From Ehrlichia minasensis (GTDB taxonomy: Bacteria > Pseudomonadota > Alphaproteobacteria > Rickettsiales > Anaplasmataceae): a stretch of 60,035 nt of DNA. A program made the translations under genes and the position numbers. Location of the stretch: contig CDGH01000064.1 of assembly GCA_000825765.1 (NCBI GenBank), forward strand, positions 1 through 60,035, given 5' to 3'. The notes under the pieces were generated by a model that saw only the letters and a list, made by a program, of their open reading frames with translations, searched no databases and was not told where the DNA came from. Below are positions 37,455 through 46,566 of this stretch, in pieces. Numbering within the stretch: position 1 is the stretch's first letter; each line of letters begins with the position of its first letter.

Positions 37455-38336
37455 TTACCTTACTACTCTACCAAGCAGAGTACCTACAAATAAAATCAAC
37501 CCTACATACGCATTAATGTTAAACATATACATACATTTTTCTGAGTCATCAAAATCTGATTTTTTATACTGATAATAAAAAACAATAGCAATCATCAAAA
37601 TTGCTATATAAAAAATAGGATGCAACATAGCAACTATACCAGAAGATGTCCACATTATAATGGCAATAGTATACACCCTGCCAACCCATAGCCTAATATC
37701 ATTACCAAATCTTAATGCAGTAGAATTCAAACCCAACTTGATATCACATTCCCTATCTTGTGCAGCGTATATAGTATCATAACCCACTGTCCAAAAAATA
37801 CATCCTATGTAAAGCAATACACAACTTAATGTTAGACGTCCAGTAATCATACTACATACAAGCAATGCTCCAGAATTAAAGACTAGCCCAAGTAAGAATT
37901 GTGGCCATGCAAAAAATCTTTTAGACAATGGATATAAAACAATCAATACCATCGTTATAATACTCAGTTTAACAGTATACATATTAGTAAACAAAAGTAA
38001 CCCACATGAACACAATAAAAGAACTACTAGTACTTTTAATGCTTGAACAACAGTTAAGCTCTTATCCGCTAATGGTCTATTTTTTGTTCTTTTTACTTTT
38101 GCATCTATTTCTCTATCACAAATACAATTTATTATACAACCAGCAGGTTTCACAATATTTGTTCCTACAATACATAAAAACATGTACCAACATGCACTCA
38201 ATGCATCATGAGATACTAAAACTACGCTAGCTAAACCAGGAAATAACGCTAGAAAAAATGTTTCTACCATATGTAGCCCTAACAACTCAATGTACTTCTC
38301 AAAATTAGGTACAATATTCTTCAATTTACACAACAT
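37455..38336 (-). CDS. UbiA paralogue with altered first metal motif
   Basis: 293 residues, collinear with the neighbouring ubiA copy without gaps over most of the length and clearly its duplicate. The membrane topology, KVKRTKNRPLA and YPLSKRFFAWPQ are conserved, but the first diphosphate motif reads NCICDREID (70-78): D71 has become Cys, and F73 also Cys. The second motif is DRECD (194-198), keeping D194 and D198. Loss of D71 should weaken Mg2+ binding in known UbiA enzymes, so this copy may be inactive, altered in specificity, or early in decay; the intact frame argues that it is still under some selection or is young. It has the same GGGG ribosome binding site as copy 1. Confidence 0.85.
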   Translation of the reverse strand: MLCKLKNIVPNFEKYIELLGLHMVETFFLALFPGLASVVLVSHDALSACWYMFLCIVGTNIVKPAGCIINCICDREIDAKVKRTKNRPLADKSLTVVQALKVLVVLLLCSCGLLLFTNMYTVKLSIITMVLIVLYPLSKRFFAWPQFLLGLVFNSGALLVCSMITGRLTLSCVLLYIGCIFWTVGYDTIYAAQDRECDIKLGLNSTALRFGNDIRLWVGRVYTIAIIMWTSSGIVAMLHPIFYIAILMIAIVFYYQYKKSDFDDSEKCMYMFNINAYVGLILFVGTLLGRVVR

Positions 38337-38567
38337 AATATCCCCACAACATCAACCAGATACACAAAATTTTCAGAAAACACGAGTATTATATACCACA
38401 ACTATTACTCTACAAATAAAATTAAGTTTATAACATCCAACATTTAAAACCACTTACTTCATACCTTTATATATCAACTATAATACCAATAATCCATAAT
38501 ATTTCAGAATTAGACTAGCCAATAAGAATATATAATTTCTACACAATAAAAATGCTCTATATCTTTC

Positions 38568-38596
38568 TTGACAAATGAAACAACACCATGTAGCCT
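38568..38596 (+). promoter_or_regulatory. Probable rpmH promoter
   Basis: TTGACA at 38568-38573 (perfect) and TAGCCT at 38591-38596 with 17-base spacing, 35 bases before the rpmH ATG. A TATAAT at 38614-38619 is too close to the start and has no -35 partner. Confidence 0.5.
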
Positions 38597-38631
38597 AGAA
38601 GTAAATTTAATACTATAATGGAAATTCTAAA

Positions 38632-38766
38632 ATGAAAGGAACTTTTCAGCCTAGTAGGATTGTACGAAAACGTAGGCACGGCTTCAGATCAAGGATGGCA
38701 ACAAAAATGGGAAGAAGGATTTTAAATCGCAGGCGTGCTCAAGGTCGTCGTGTTTTATGCGCTTAA
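38632..38766 (+). CDS. rpmH: 50S ribosomal protein L34
   Basis: 44 codons: [20 protein letters not shown] followed by [20 protein letters not shown] and VLCA. This is the whole L34 protein with its conserved TFQPS and [10 protein letters not shown] signatures. It is a small, very basic protein of the large subunit. The stop overlaps the start of rnpA by 10 bases, the usual rpmH-rnpA arrangement. No dnaA lies beside it, unlike the ancestral dnaA-rpmH-rnpA order. The gene is less AT-rich than its surroundings, as expected for a ribosomal protein. Confidence 0.97.
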   Translation: MKGTFQPSRIVRKRRHGFRSRMATKMGRRILNRRRAQGRRVLCA

Positions 38767-39116
38767 AAGGTGTAACTACGTTAAAGAAGAGAAAATGTTT
38801 TTTGTTTGCAAGAAATAATGGTACTTTTATAGGAGGTTTTGGTTTATTTTTACAAGTAGTTAAAGAACCATATGGAGCTCCAGCAGATGGTACTATTAGA
38901 GTTGGTTTTACAGTAAGTAAGAAAGTTGGTAAAGCTGTTGTACGTAATAAGGTTAAAAGGCGTTTTCGTATCCTAGCAAGGGATGTTCTCGCTAAGCATG
39001 CTAGTAAAGAGTATTATTATATATTAATTGGCAATAGGTACACACCAAAAGTTAGTTTTAAAGAAATGTCATTGAGGTTAGTACGTTATCTAAGCACTGC
39101 ACGTTTATACTCTTAA
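38757..39116 (+). CDS. rnpA: Ribonuclease P protein component
   Basis: 119 residues. The RNase P protein signature [14 protein letters not shown] near residues 62-75 (the RNR motif) is present, with [20 protein letters not shown] typical of RnpA and the early [12 protein letters not shown]. It binds RNase P RNA and helps cleave 5' leaders from pre-tRNA. The ATG lies inside rpmH (10-base overlap), so the genes are coupled. RNase P RNA is not in this window. Confidence 0.95.
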   Translation: MRLKGVTTLKKRKCFLFARNNGTFIGGFGLFLQVVKEPYGAPADGTIRVGFTVSKKVGKAVVRNKVKRRFRILARDVLAKHASKEYYYILIGNRYTPKVSFKEMSLRLVRYLSTARLYS

Positions 39117-39186
39117 CAAAACTTTGCTATAAATTAAGTACTTGCCAATTTTTGTTAGTTTTCCAGTTTAACTTGTATGAGGTTAT

Positions 39187-40500
39187 ATGGACCTTTTAAA
39201 TTTAGTGTTATCTTTTCCAGCAGTATTTTTACTGTTATTTACTGGAATCTATTTATCAATAAAATCCAGATTTTTACAAATTACAAAACTTCCAAGTGCA
39301 ATTTCACTTATCACAATGAAGAAATACCGTGATAAGTCTTTTTCTATCGCTGCACTATGTACAATAATAGGAGGAAATTTAGGAGTTGGAAATATTTCAG
39401 GTACAGCAGTTGCATTAAAGTCAGGAGGCCCAGGATTTGCTATATGGCTGATAATTATAGTAACACTATGCGCAATTATAAAATATACAACTTGTTATTT
39501 AAGCATAGCAACACGTGTCAAAGTCAACAAGCAGTATATTGGAGGACCGGCTGTATATTTTAAAAATGCATTCAATACAAACAAAGCTGTAATAGTTTTT
39601 ACTATACTCATGCTAATATCTTCAATTGCAATAGGTAATTTTGTACAAGTTAATTCTCTATCAATACCAATGGAGTTAATTAATAAACCTCCAATAATAG
39701 CAGGGTTATTCATGTGTCTTATGTTTTTTGCTGTTACAACATTAAGACTAGATATTATTTCAGCATTAATTTCAAGGCTTGTTCCAGCAATGGCTATAGC
39801 GTATATCATACTATCATCTTTTGTACTGTATAAATTCAGTGAAAATATTATACCTTCTATAAAATTAATGTTTTCTAATTTCCTAACCTTTGAAAGTTTC
39901 AAATCAGGAATGATAGGAGCATTCATATTAGAAACATTTCATATAATTCAAGTTGGAACTTTTAGAGGTATATTCGCAACAGATATAGGACTAGGACTAG
40001 AGGGCATGGTTCACTCTTCTATAAACAGCAATAGCAAAAACTTCAATATAAACCAAAGTCTCATTTCTTTAATCTCACCATTTATAGTAGTCATTGTAAC
40101 ATTAGTTACAACTCTTGTAATACTAGTTACCAATACATGGCTTGGACCTCTTGAAAGTACAAACATGTGCATTGCTGCATTTAAATCTGCTTTTGATGCT
40201 AAATACATAAACTATATTATCATAGCTATTATGTTTTGTTTTTCATTTACAACTATCTTCACCTGGTTTATTTGTGCTAAAAACACTCTATATTGCATCA
40301 CAGGTGGAAAAGACAGTTTATGTATTAAAATTTGGAAAATTTTATACACTATAATCATACCAATAGGTGCATTAGGAAAAGTGCAATTTCTGTGGGACAT
40401 AGCTGACATTTCAATATCACTCATACTAATTAGCAACACAATTGCCATATTAGTATTGCTACCAAAATATAAGAACATATTTAAATGTAGTACCAATTAA
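39187..40500 (+). CDS. Sodium:alanine symporter family (AGCS) transporter
   Basis: 437 residues with about 11 membrane helices. The AGCS signature GGNLGVGNISGTAVAL lies at 62-77, followed by GGPG; GIFATDIGLGLEGMVHSS and TFTTIFTWFICAKNTLYCITG-like segments further on also match the family. Members import alanine or glycine with Na+. For an intracellular parasite this is a host amino-acid uptake route, and Na+ coupling fits with the Mrp antiporter locus in this window. It starts at ATG 39187 after GAGG, 70 bases after rnpA, and ends at a clear intrinsic terminator. Confidence 0.92.
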   Translation: MDLLNLVLSFPAVFLLLFTGIYLSIKSRFLQITKLPSAISLITMKKYRDKSFSIAALCTIIGGNLGVGNISGTAVALKSGGPGFAIWLIIIVTLCAIIKYTTCYLSIATRVKVNKQYIGGPAVYFKNAFNTNKAVIVFTILMLISSIAIGNFVQVNSLSIPMELINKPPIIAGLFMCLMFFAVTTLRLDIISALISRLVPAMAIAYIILSSFVLYKFSENIIPSIKLMFSNFLTFESFKSGMIGAFILETFHIIQVGTFRGIFATDIGLGLEGMVHSSINSNSKNFNINQSLISLISPFIVVIVTLVTTLVILVTNTWLGPLESTNMCIAAFKSAFDAKYINYIIIAIMFCFSFTTIFTWFICAKNTLYCITGGKDSLCIKIWKILYTIIIPIGALGKVQFLWDIADISISLILISNTIAILVLLPKYKNIFKCSTN

Positions 40501-40511
40501 AATACAATCTA

Positions 40512-40545
40512 AAAAGGGGCTTTACAGGCCTCTTTATTTATATTT
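40512..40545 (+). terminator. Intrinsic terminator of the rpmH-rnpA-symporter unit
   Basis: Stem AAAGGGGC (40513-40520) with GCCTCTTT (40528-40535), one G-T pair, a 7-base loop and then a T-rich tail TTATTTATATTTT. It is 12 bases after the symporter stop. The best intrinsic terminator in the window. Confidence 0.8.
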
Positions 40546-40619
40546 TACTAACACAGCACCTAAGCTAAAACAAAACTACTTAATAAAATATTGCAAAAAT
40601 CATAAAAATTTTCCGAACA

Positions 40620-40858
40620 ACATATTTCATATCATGTCAGTAAATATCTTATCAGTTTTTATATTACTGCTGCATCCAAAATAACATATAACTTTCCTCA
40701 TACTATTATGATTAAAACGTAAAAGTAACTAAAGTTCATCAAACTACATTTCTATATACTGCACCAGACAATTTTTATACCACTTGTTTGCATATAAAAA
40801 TAACGTATAATTTTCCTAATACTACTATGATCAAATGTAAGATTAACTAGAATTTATA
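40620..40858. repeat. Two decayed copies of the comEC 3' end
   Basis: Compare 'aacatatgaccttcttatat' in comEC at 40925 with 'aacgtataattttcctaata' at 40802 and 'aacatataactttcctcata' at 40683: offsets 123 and 119. The adjoining text matches too: 'accagatatttc' (about 40881) with 'accagacaattttt' (about 40764) and 'gtcagtaaatatctta' (about 40635). The copies lie directly downstream of comEC in the same orientation. Confidence 0.8.
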
Positions 40859-42877
40859 CTACACATGCCATATTCTGTTACCAGATATTTCATTAACTTT
40901 TACATTATCTTTTGTCACCCAAACAACATATGACCTTCTTATATCATTATAATTAATATGTTGAATCATACATTCATTTGGATATACAAACTTCTTCCCT
41001 TGTATAATTAAGTCCACACCAATACAATTGTGCAATATATAATTAGCATTATAAGCTATCAAAATCTTTTTACCAAATTTGCTATATATACATCCCTCAT
41101 CTTTCTTACAAGATAAGTATTGATTATCTCTAAGAGGATGCCTTAACATTTCATTTTGACCATTTTGTTTTGCCCATGTTAAGTTTATAAAATTTGTCAA
41201 ATGAGCCTTTTGATTAGTTGCATATAATTTACCATCCAACTCCTTAACCACAATATTATGCTGATTTATCATAATATCAGGAGTCACATAGTTAAGACCA
41301 ATAAAAAACCCACACGCAATCAGCATTAATCCACAAAATCTCAGATTTCCTTTCCACAAGCACAAAAACAAAAACCCAAAAGTAACAATTAATATGGATA
41401 TTGAAGAAAAAGCATGAAACAACAGTACTAACTTCTTCATTCCTGAGATGTACTGAACTATATACATAAGTAACCCAACTGCACTTTCCACCATCCATGA
41501 GACACAGTACTCTAAATTAACAACACCTAGTATTATATAAAGTAACCCTAATGGCATTATCAAAAATGTTGTAACTGGTATTGCAAGCAAATTAGCAAAA
41601 ACTCCTGCAATAGAAAAATAGTTAAAATGGTATATCACATAAGGAAGTGTAGCTAAACCTGCAATCAAGGAACTCAAAATAATTGATAAAAAATACTGTA
41701 GTATATTATTTATCACTACTAATCTAAAAAAAATATTACGACTAGCAATAAGAGCAAGCACAGCAGCAAATGACATTTGAAAACTTGGGCTCAGTAATGA
41801 TTCAGGACTAAATAATAATATAATAAATGAAGCAATTGCTATAGAACAAAAACTATCATGACTTCTATCTATTAAAACACCAACAAATATGCAACTTACC
41901 ATGATAAAAGCGCGTTGAGCTGAAACCGGAACTCCAGCAATTAATAAGTAAATAAGACTTATTACGATCGCTATTATAGCAGAAATTTTTTTTATATTAC
42001 AACTTTCAGCAAGCCTTTCACATAGTACTAACAAATTTCTTGATAAAACAAAAAACAAACCCGCAATAAAAGATAAATGCAATCCAGAAATAGCAAAAAG
42101 ATGAGCTATTCCAGTATTTCTAATTGCTTCCATTATATCATTACTAATCCCTTCTTTTTTTCCGATTAACAATGCACTCAATATATTAGCACTATCTTCT
42201 GTTAAGTTTCGTAGAAATATCTTATATATATTAAACCTGACAAATTCTATATATTCTGTAATTTTTCTACTGTTCTTCTTTTCAAACAAAGACACATCAC
42301 TAACTGCAAAACCTACTGCACTTACATTTTTAAAATATGATACAAGAGAAAAATCATAAGAAAATTGTGATACAGCCATTGATGGAGGATAAACCACAGC
42401 AGAAAATTTTACACTATCACCTATTGTCACATTACTATCTAGTTTAGTACGAACTATCAACCTAATGCACTTTATATTATATTTACTGTTTTTTACATCA
42501 CAAACAATTAACCTTCTATACGACTGTTTAGCGTTAATTTCCTTAATTGTAGCAACAACATCCTTTAGATACACTTGATACTGTAATGGCACGCTAACAA
42601 AATAATGAGCTTTTATTTGCACACTAACAAAACCTAATAAGATAAAAAAAATAGATGAAAATAAAAAACTACATCTTTTTAAACAAATAAAAATTAAACT
42701 AACAAACAATAAGACAACAATGCATATTAATACTCCACCTTGTGGCTCATTATCTAAAGAAAAGTAGAATATTATGCCAATTCCTTGTAATACTGGTATC
42801 CAAATTATCAGAACATTTTTATTATCATTGAAACTTTTGTATAACAATGACGTTATCTTGTTGATAATGATACTCAC
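40859..42877 (-). CDS. comEC: ComEC/Rec2-family membrane protein (no metallo-beta-lactamase site)
   Basis: 672 residues. An N-terminal membrane region and an OB-like periplasmic segment (about 90-200, DUF4131-like) are followed by the Competence domain with the diagnostic FAISGLHLSFIAGLFF, PVSAQRAFIMVSC and PSFQMSFAAVLALI. Several C-terminal membrane helices follow, and a soluble tail of about 150 residues. Family members form the inner-membrane channel for single-stranded DNA uptake. The tail lacks the HxHxDH metallo-beta-lactamase motif found in many ComEC proteins, as in other alphaproteobacteria. Starts with GTG at 42877. Pieces of this gene recur as relics on both sides: its 3' end downstream and an internal piece at 43450-43645. 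Confidence 0.9.
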   Translation of the reverse strand: MSIIINKITSLLYKSFNDNKNVLIIWIPVLQGIGIIFYFSLDNEPQGGVLICIVVLLFVSLIFICLKRCSFLFSSIFFILLGFVSVQIKAHYFVSVPLQYQVYLKDVVATIKEINAKQSYRRLIVCDVKNSKYNIKCIRLIVRTKLDSNVTIGDSVKFSAVVYPPSMAVSQFSYDFSLVSYFKNVSAVGFAVSDVSLFEKKNSRKITEYIEFVRFNIYKIFLRNLTEDSANILSALLIGKKEGISNDIMEAIRNTGIAHLFAISGLHLSFIAGLFFVLSRNLLVLCERLAESCNIKKISAIIAIVISLIYLLIAGVPVSAQRAFIMVSCIFVGVLIDRSHDSFCSIAIASFIILLFSPESLLSPSFQMSFAAVLALIASRNIFFRLVVINNILQYFLSIILSSLIAGLATLPYVIYHFNYFSIAGVFANLLAIPVTTFLIMPLGLLYIILGVVNLEYCVSWMVESAVGLLMYIVQYISGMKKLVLLFHAFSSISILIVTFGFLFLCLWKGNLRFCGLMLIACGFFIGLNYVTPDIMINQHNIVVKELDGKLYATNQKAHLTNFINLTWAKQNGQNEMLRHPLRDNQYLSCKKDEGCIYSKFGKKILIAYNANYILHNCIGVDLIIQGKKFVYPNECMIQHINYNDIRRSYVVWVTKDNVKVNEISGNRIWHV

Positions 42878-43245
42878 TAGTGGTACATAAATTAATAATA
42901 TTTAAGATATTAATATTATATTTTTTATAAATCACCTAAGGTTTATTACATATCCCACAAGAAACATTGTATTTCAAAAAATAAATATTAATTTTTTAAC
43001 TTAAATTAGCTTTATAGTTCATCATAACAAATTCTATTGTAGTAAAATCTTTCTACGTATTGACTCACTGACAAAAAGATATTCAGAAAATATTTTACAA
43101 TAACATATAAGATTACTATATACTAGCACCCCATAATCTGCTATCACAATAATTAATTGATCAATAATGATCTTTTAAATAGTATGTTACGGGCTTTAAA
43201 ATTATAATAAGTAAACCTATTATAAGTAAATTTCAAACATTAACA

Positions 43246-43310
43246 ATAACATTACATGCTACACTAAAAAAATAATACATATAGGAACTCAAAAGTTTCC
43301 CAGCTAAGTT
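43246..43310 (-). pseudogene. Relic of the pheT 3' end
   Basis: 'gaactcaaaagtttcccagc' and following 'taagtttcc' correspond to 'gacctcaaaatcccaccaag' and 'ttcttta' at the pheT end (43768-43795), with small indels; the upstream flanks also match. Decayed beyond reading frame. Confidence 0.65.
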
Positions 43311-43449
43311 TCCATATAAAAATTTATTAGATTAATATTTTATCTATTAATATTTGATGTGTAATCAATAGTGATTTAAAAACACATAAACTATATAAAA
43401 CTAGGTAATTTTATAAAATAGTTTCAAAAACTATCAACAAATAACACCG

Positions 43450-43645
43450 CAGTACGTTATTTACCATTACTAATTTAAAACAAACATTATAACTAGCAAT
43501 AAAAACAAGCACAGTAACAATGAAACTTGAAAACTTGGATTTAGCAATAATTCAGGATTCAATAATAATATGACAAATAAAACAATCACTATAGAACAAA
43601 AACTATCACGATTTCTATCTATTAAAACACTAATAAATTTAGCAT
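43450..43645 (-). pseudogene. Relic of an internal comEC segment
   Basis: About 190 bases match comEC 41700-41890 with small indels: 'actagcaat' (43492) with the same at 41741; 'ttgaaaacttgg' with the same; 'ctatagaacaaaaactatca' with the same, then 'cgatttctatctattaaaac' with 'tgacttctatctattaaaac'. The offset is about 1751 bases. It lies upstream of comEC in the same orientation and cannot encode a protein. Confidence 0.9.
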
Positions 43646-43759
43646 AATAATTTTAAAAACATGATTCTATGGATCTTAAAATTATAGTAAGTAAATATAT
43701 TATCAGTAAATTTTAAAGATCAATAATAACCTTATATACTACAAATAATACTACTATAA

Positions 43760-46117
43760 CTAAAAAGACCTCAAAATCCCACCAAGTTCTTTAGCTACAG
43801 CATTAATTATTAAATCAGAAGCATCCTTTATTTCTTGATCATTTAATGTATGATCAACAGGGTTAAAAGTCACTGATAATCCAACTGATAATTTATTATC
43901 ACCAATACTACTTCCTTGATACAAATCAAAAACTGTAACATTATCTATCAACGCAATATTACTGTTCTTAGTTACATCTATCAAATGCTGTATACTTATA
44001 TTTTTATCAATCAAAAAAGCAAAATCACGCTTTACAGACTGATAACATGATTCCTTAAATTTTTTATGTGCTACATCTATTTTAGGAATTTTGTATAAAA
44101 ATACTTCAAAACAAACTATAGGACGCTTTATTTCGTATAAATTTACAATATCAGGATGCAATTCACCAAAATATCCTAGACAAATATCTTTAAAGTATAC
44201 ATCTGCAGATCGCACAGGATGAAGATACGACTTATCAGATTTCTTTAATTCTATAGAATGAGATTCAATATTTAATTCTTGTAATATACTAATAACATCA
44301 GATTTAACATCAAAAACATCAACAGGCCTATCACATTTATAAAGATTACGTGGTAAATTATTCCCATACCTTACACCACAAACTACATTACTGTTGCTAC
44401 CACATATATTATCAACACCATAAATCTGACCTATTTCAAAAATAGCTATTTCACTACTTCCGTATGCCTGATTTTCATATACAACCTGTATCAAATTTAA
44501 TAAAAGACTAGGACGCATTGAATTCAATTTATCACTAATAGGATTATCTATCAGTAGTAACTCTGAACTATAACCTAACTTTTCAGCAAACACCATATTC
44601 GTAAATGACCAAGTAATCACTTCCATTAATCCTTCAGATAACAACACTGCCTTTAATCTATCATGATAATCATCAGAAATATCAACATGAGAAATAGGTA
44701 TAGGTTCTTCACATATCTTATCATACCCATATAACCTAAGCACTTCTTCTACAATATCTGAAGAGTGCTTAATATCAGATCTCCACGAAGGCACAGTGAT
44801 ATTCCATACACATTCATTACTGCTATCTACAACAAAGCCAAGTTTAATTAAAAAATTAGAAATTTCTTTTTCTGAAATATCAACATTCCCTATACTTCTT
44901 ACAGATTCTGGCAAAAAAGACAATTCAATATCATCAATTACATGAACTTCATCAGACACAACATCAAAAGGTGTTCCACCACAATATTCTAATATCATTT
45001 TCGTAGCCAAATCTAGACCAGTTTGCAAGAATCTAGGATCAACAAACCTTTCAAAACGATAACTAGAATCAGTAGATAACTTAATTTTTTTCGAAGATAA
45101 TGCAATATCTATAGGAGCAAACCATGCAGATTCTAAAAAAATATCTTCTGTATCTAATAAGCAGCTGCTTAACTTTGAGCCTATCACTCCAGCAACACTG
45201 TGAATATTATTTCCCAAATCAACAGCAACAATATTTTCTGTACCTAAAATATACTTCTTATCATTAAGCGCATAAAATTCTGTTTGATTATCAGCATTTT
45301 TAAAAGTCAACTTATTTGTTATTTTACTTGCATCATACACGTGAAGTGGTCTATTAAAAGACAACATTATATAGTTTGTTATATCTACAACAAATGAAAT
45401 TGAGTTGATGCCACATGCAAAAAGACAATCTCTTAACCATCTTGGGCTTGCACAATTTCTTATACCTTTAATATATCTACCCTTAACTATTCCATCAGTT
45501 TGTAAAGAAATTTCAATTGGTGAAGAACAATTAGAATGATTAACAAACTGATCTACATCTTTTAATCTCCCTACACCTGCTGCAGCTAAATCACGAGCTA
45601 TACCATATACACCCAAACAATCACCACGATTTGGAGTAATGCTAACTTCTATCACTGGATCACAAGGAAAAAAAGTATCTCCCACATTATAAGTGTCAGG
45701 CAATTCAATTATTCCATTACTAGAACTATCATGATCGATTATCCCTAGTTCATACTTAGAGCATAACATACCATAACTTTCAACACCACGTAATTTTACT
45801 ACTTCAATGACAGATTGATTTGTTGGCATTACACTACCAACACACGCTAAGACTGATCTCATACCAGCTCTTACATTAGAAGCACCACACACAATTTGGA
45901 GAATTTGCTTTCCATCAGATACTTTACAAACCTTCAATTTGTTAGCTGAATGATGAGGACTTACTTCTAATACCTCAGCAATTACAAAAGTTTTTAAATG
46001 TTCACAATAATCTACATTATTTACTTCTATACCAATACTACTAAGCTTCTTGATTATCATATCTAAAGACACATCTGTATCAAGATAACTCCTTAACCAA
46101 GAAAATGTAAATTTCAT
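43760..46117 (-). CDS. pheT: Phenylalanyl-tRNA synthetase beta subunit
   Basis: 785 residues, normal PheT length. Domains in order: N-terminal B1 (MKFTFSWLRSYLD), the EMAP/tRNA-binding insert near 40-150 (FVIAEVLEVSPHHSANKLKVC), the B3/B4 editing region near 200-380, B5, the catalytic-like core (VEEVLRLYGYDKI), and the C-terminal FDX-ACB anticodon-binding domain (VKRDFAFLIDKNISIQHL and following). With PheS, which is not adjacent, it charges tRNA-Phe and edits Tyr-tRNA-Phe. The ATG at 46117 lies 41 bases after rplQ, so pheT probably ends the ribosomal transcript. Separation from pheS is common in Rickettsiales. Confidence 0.97.
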   Translation of the reverse strand: MKFTFSWLRSYLDTDVSLDMIIKKLSSIGIEVNNVDYCEHLKTFVIAEVLEVSPHHSANKLKVCKVSDGKQILQIVCGASNVRAGMRSVLACVGSVMPTNQSVIEVVKLRGVESYGMLCSKYELGIIDHDSSSNGIIELPDTYNVGDTFFPCDPVIEVSITPNRGDCLGVYGIARDLAAAGVGRLKDVDQFVNHSNCSSPIEISLQTDGIVKGRYIKGIRNCASPRWLRDCLFACGINSISFVVDITNYIMLSFNRPLHVYDASKITNKLTFKNADNQTEFYALNDKKYILGTENIVAVDLGNNIHSVAGVIGSKLSSCLLDTEDIFLESAWFAPIDIALSSKKIKLSTDSSYRFERFVDPRFLQTGLDLATKMILEYCGGTPFDVVSDEVHVIDDIELSFLPESVRSIGNVDISEKEISNFLIKLGFVVDSSNECVWNITVPSWRSDIKHSSDIVEEVLRLYGYDKICEEPIPISHVDISDDYHDRLKAVLLSEGLMEVITWSFTNMVFAEKLGYSSELLLIDNPISDKLNSMRPSLLLNLIQVVYENQAYGSSEIAIFEIGQIYGVDNICGSNSNVVCGVRYGNNLPRNLYKCDRPVDVFDVKSDVISILQELNIESHSIELKKSDKSYLHPVRSADVYFKDICLGYFGELHPDIVNLYEIKRPIVCFEVFLYKIPKIDVAHKKFKESCYQSVKRDFAFLIDKNISIQHLIDVTKNSNIALIDNVTVFDLYQGSSIGDNKLSVGLSVTFNPVDHTLNDQEIKDASDLIINAVAKELGGILRSF

Positions 46118-46158
46118 AAAATCACTTTATATAAAAAACATGAGTATGAAATATAGAA

Positions 46159-46557
46159 CTAAGAACCATTATTTTCAACAGTTACTACTTGTCTATCAAC
46201 AAGCTCTATTATCGCCATAGGTGCACTATCACCTTTACGAAAACCATTTTTTATAATTCTAGTATACCCACCATTCCTACTCTTATAACGCACTGACAAT
46301 ACATCAATTAATTTATCAGCAGCATCAGAATTCTTAACTTTAGAAATTAGTAATCTTTTCCCATAAACTAAATTCTTCTTATGATATACTTTACCAATAG
46401 TAATCAATTTCTCTACATAAGGACGTACCTCTTTAGCTTTAGGTAGAGTCGTAGATATTCTCTCGTGCTTAATTAAAGATATACACAAATTTAAAAGCAT
46501 AGCCATTCTGTGAGCACTAGTACGAGAAAACTTTCTATGAGCAACACGATGCCTCAT
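46159..46557 (-). CDS. rplQ: 50S ribosomal protein L17
   Basis: 132 residues with the L17 N-terminus MRHRVAHRKFSRTSAHRMAM and the NLCISLIKHERISTTLPKAKEVRPYVEKLI core. It follows rpoA by 9 bases, as in the alpha operon of most bacteria. L17 lies near the peptide exit tunnel. Confidence 0.98.
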   Translation of the reverse strand: MRHRVAHRKFSRTSAHRMAMLLNLCISLIKHERISTTLPKAKEVRPYVEKLITIGKVYHKKNLVYGKRLLISKVKNSDAADKLIDVLSVRYKSRNGGYTRIIKNGFRKGDSAPMAIIELVDRQVVTVENNGS

Positions 46558-46566
46558 AATATAACC

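Larger units (their letters stand above)
36133..38606. repeat. Tandem duplication of ubiA with its upstream DNA (period about 1326 bp)
   Basis: The two ubiA genes start 1325 bases apart (37011 and 38336). Their upstream flanks also match: 'aatttctatacaataaaaa' at about 37205 and 'aatttctacacaataaaaa' at about 38534, then 'acaaatgaaacaacatcatatagc' near 37238 and 'acaaatgaaacaacaccatgtagc' near 38571. So the duplicated unit reaches into the rpmH promoter region. Confidence 0.9.
42878..43759. repeat. Gap of relics between comEC and pheT, with a 480-bp tandem repeat
   Basis: 'ttaaaattataataagtaaac' at 43195 and 'ttaaaattatagtaagtaaat' at 43675 begin matching stretches about 480 bases apart. The first runs into a decayed copy of the pheT 3' end; the second runs into pheT itself. 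Between them lies a piece of comEC. Left of 43140 there is no recognised content. Confidence 0.8.

Noticed and set aside
36133-38606. Insertion sequence causing the ubiA repeat
   Set aside because: No transposase or inverted termini; the unit is the gene plus its flank in direct orientation.
40859-42877. Active natural competence system
   Set aside because: Only the ComEC homologue is present in the window; no other competence gene supports DNA uptake.
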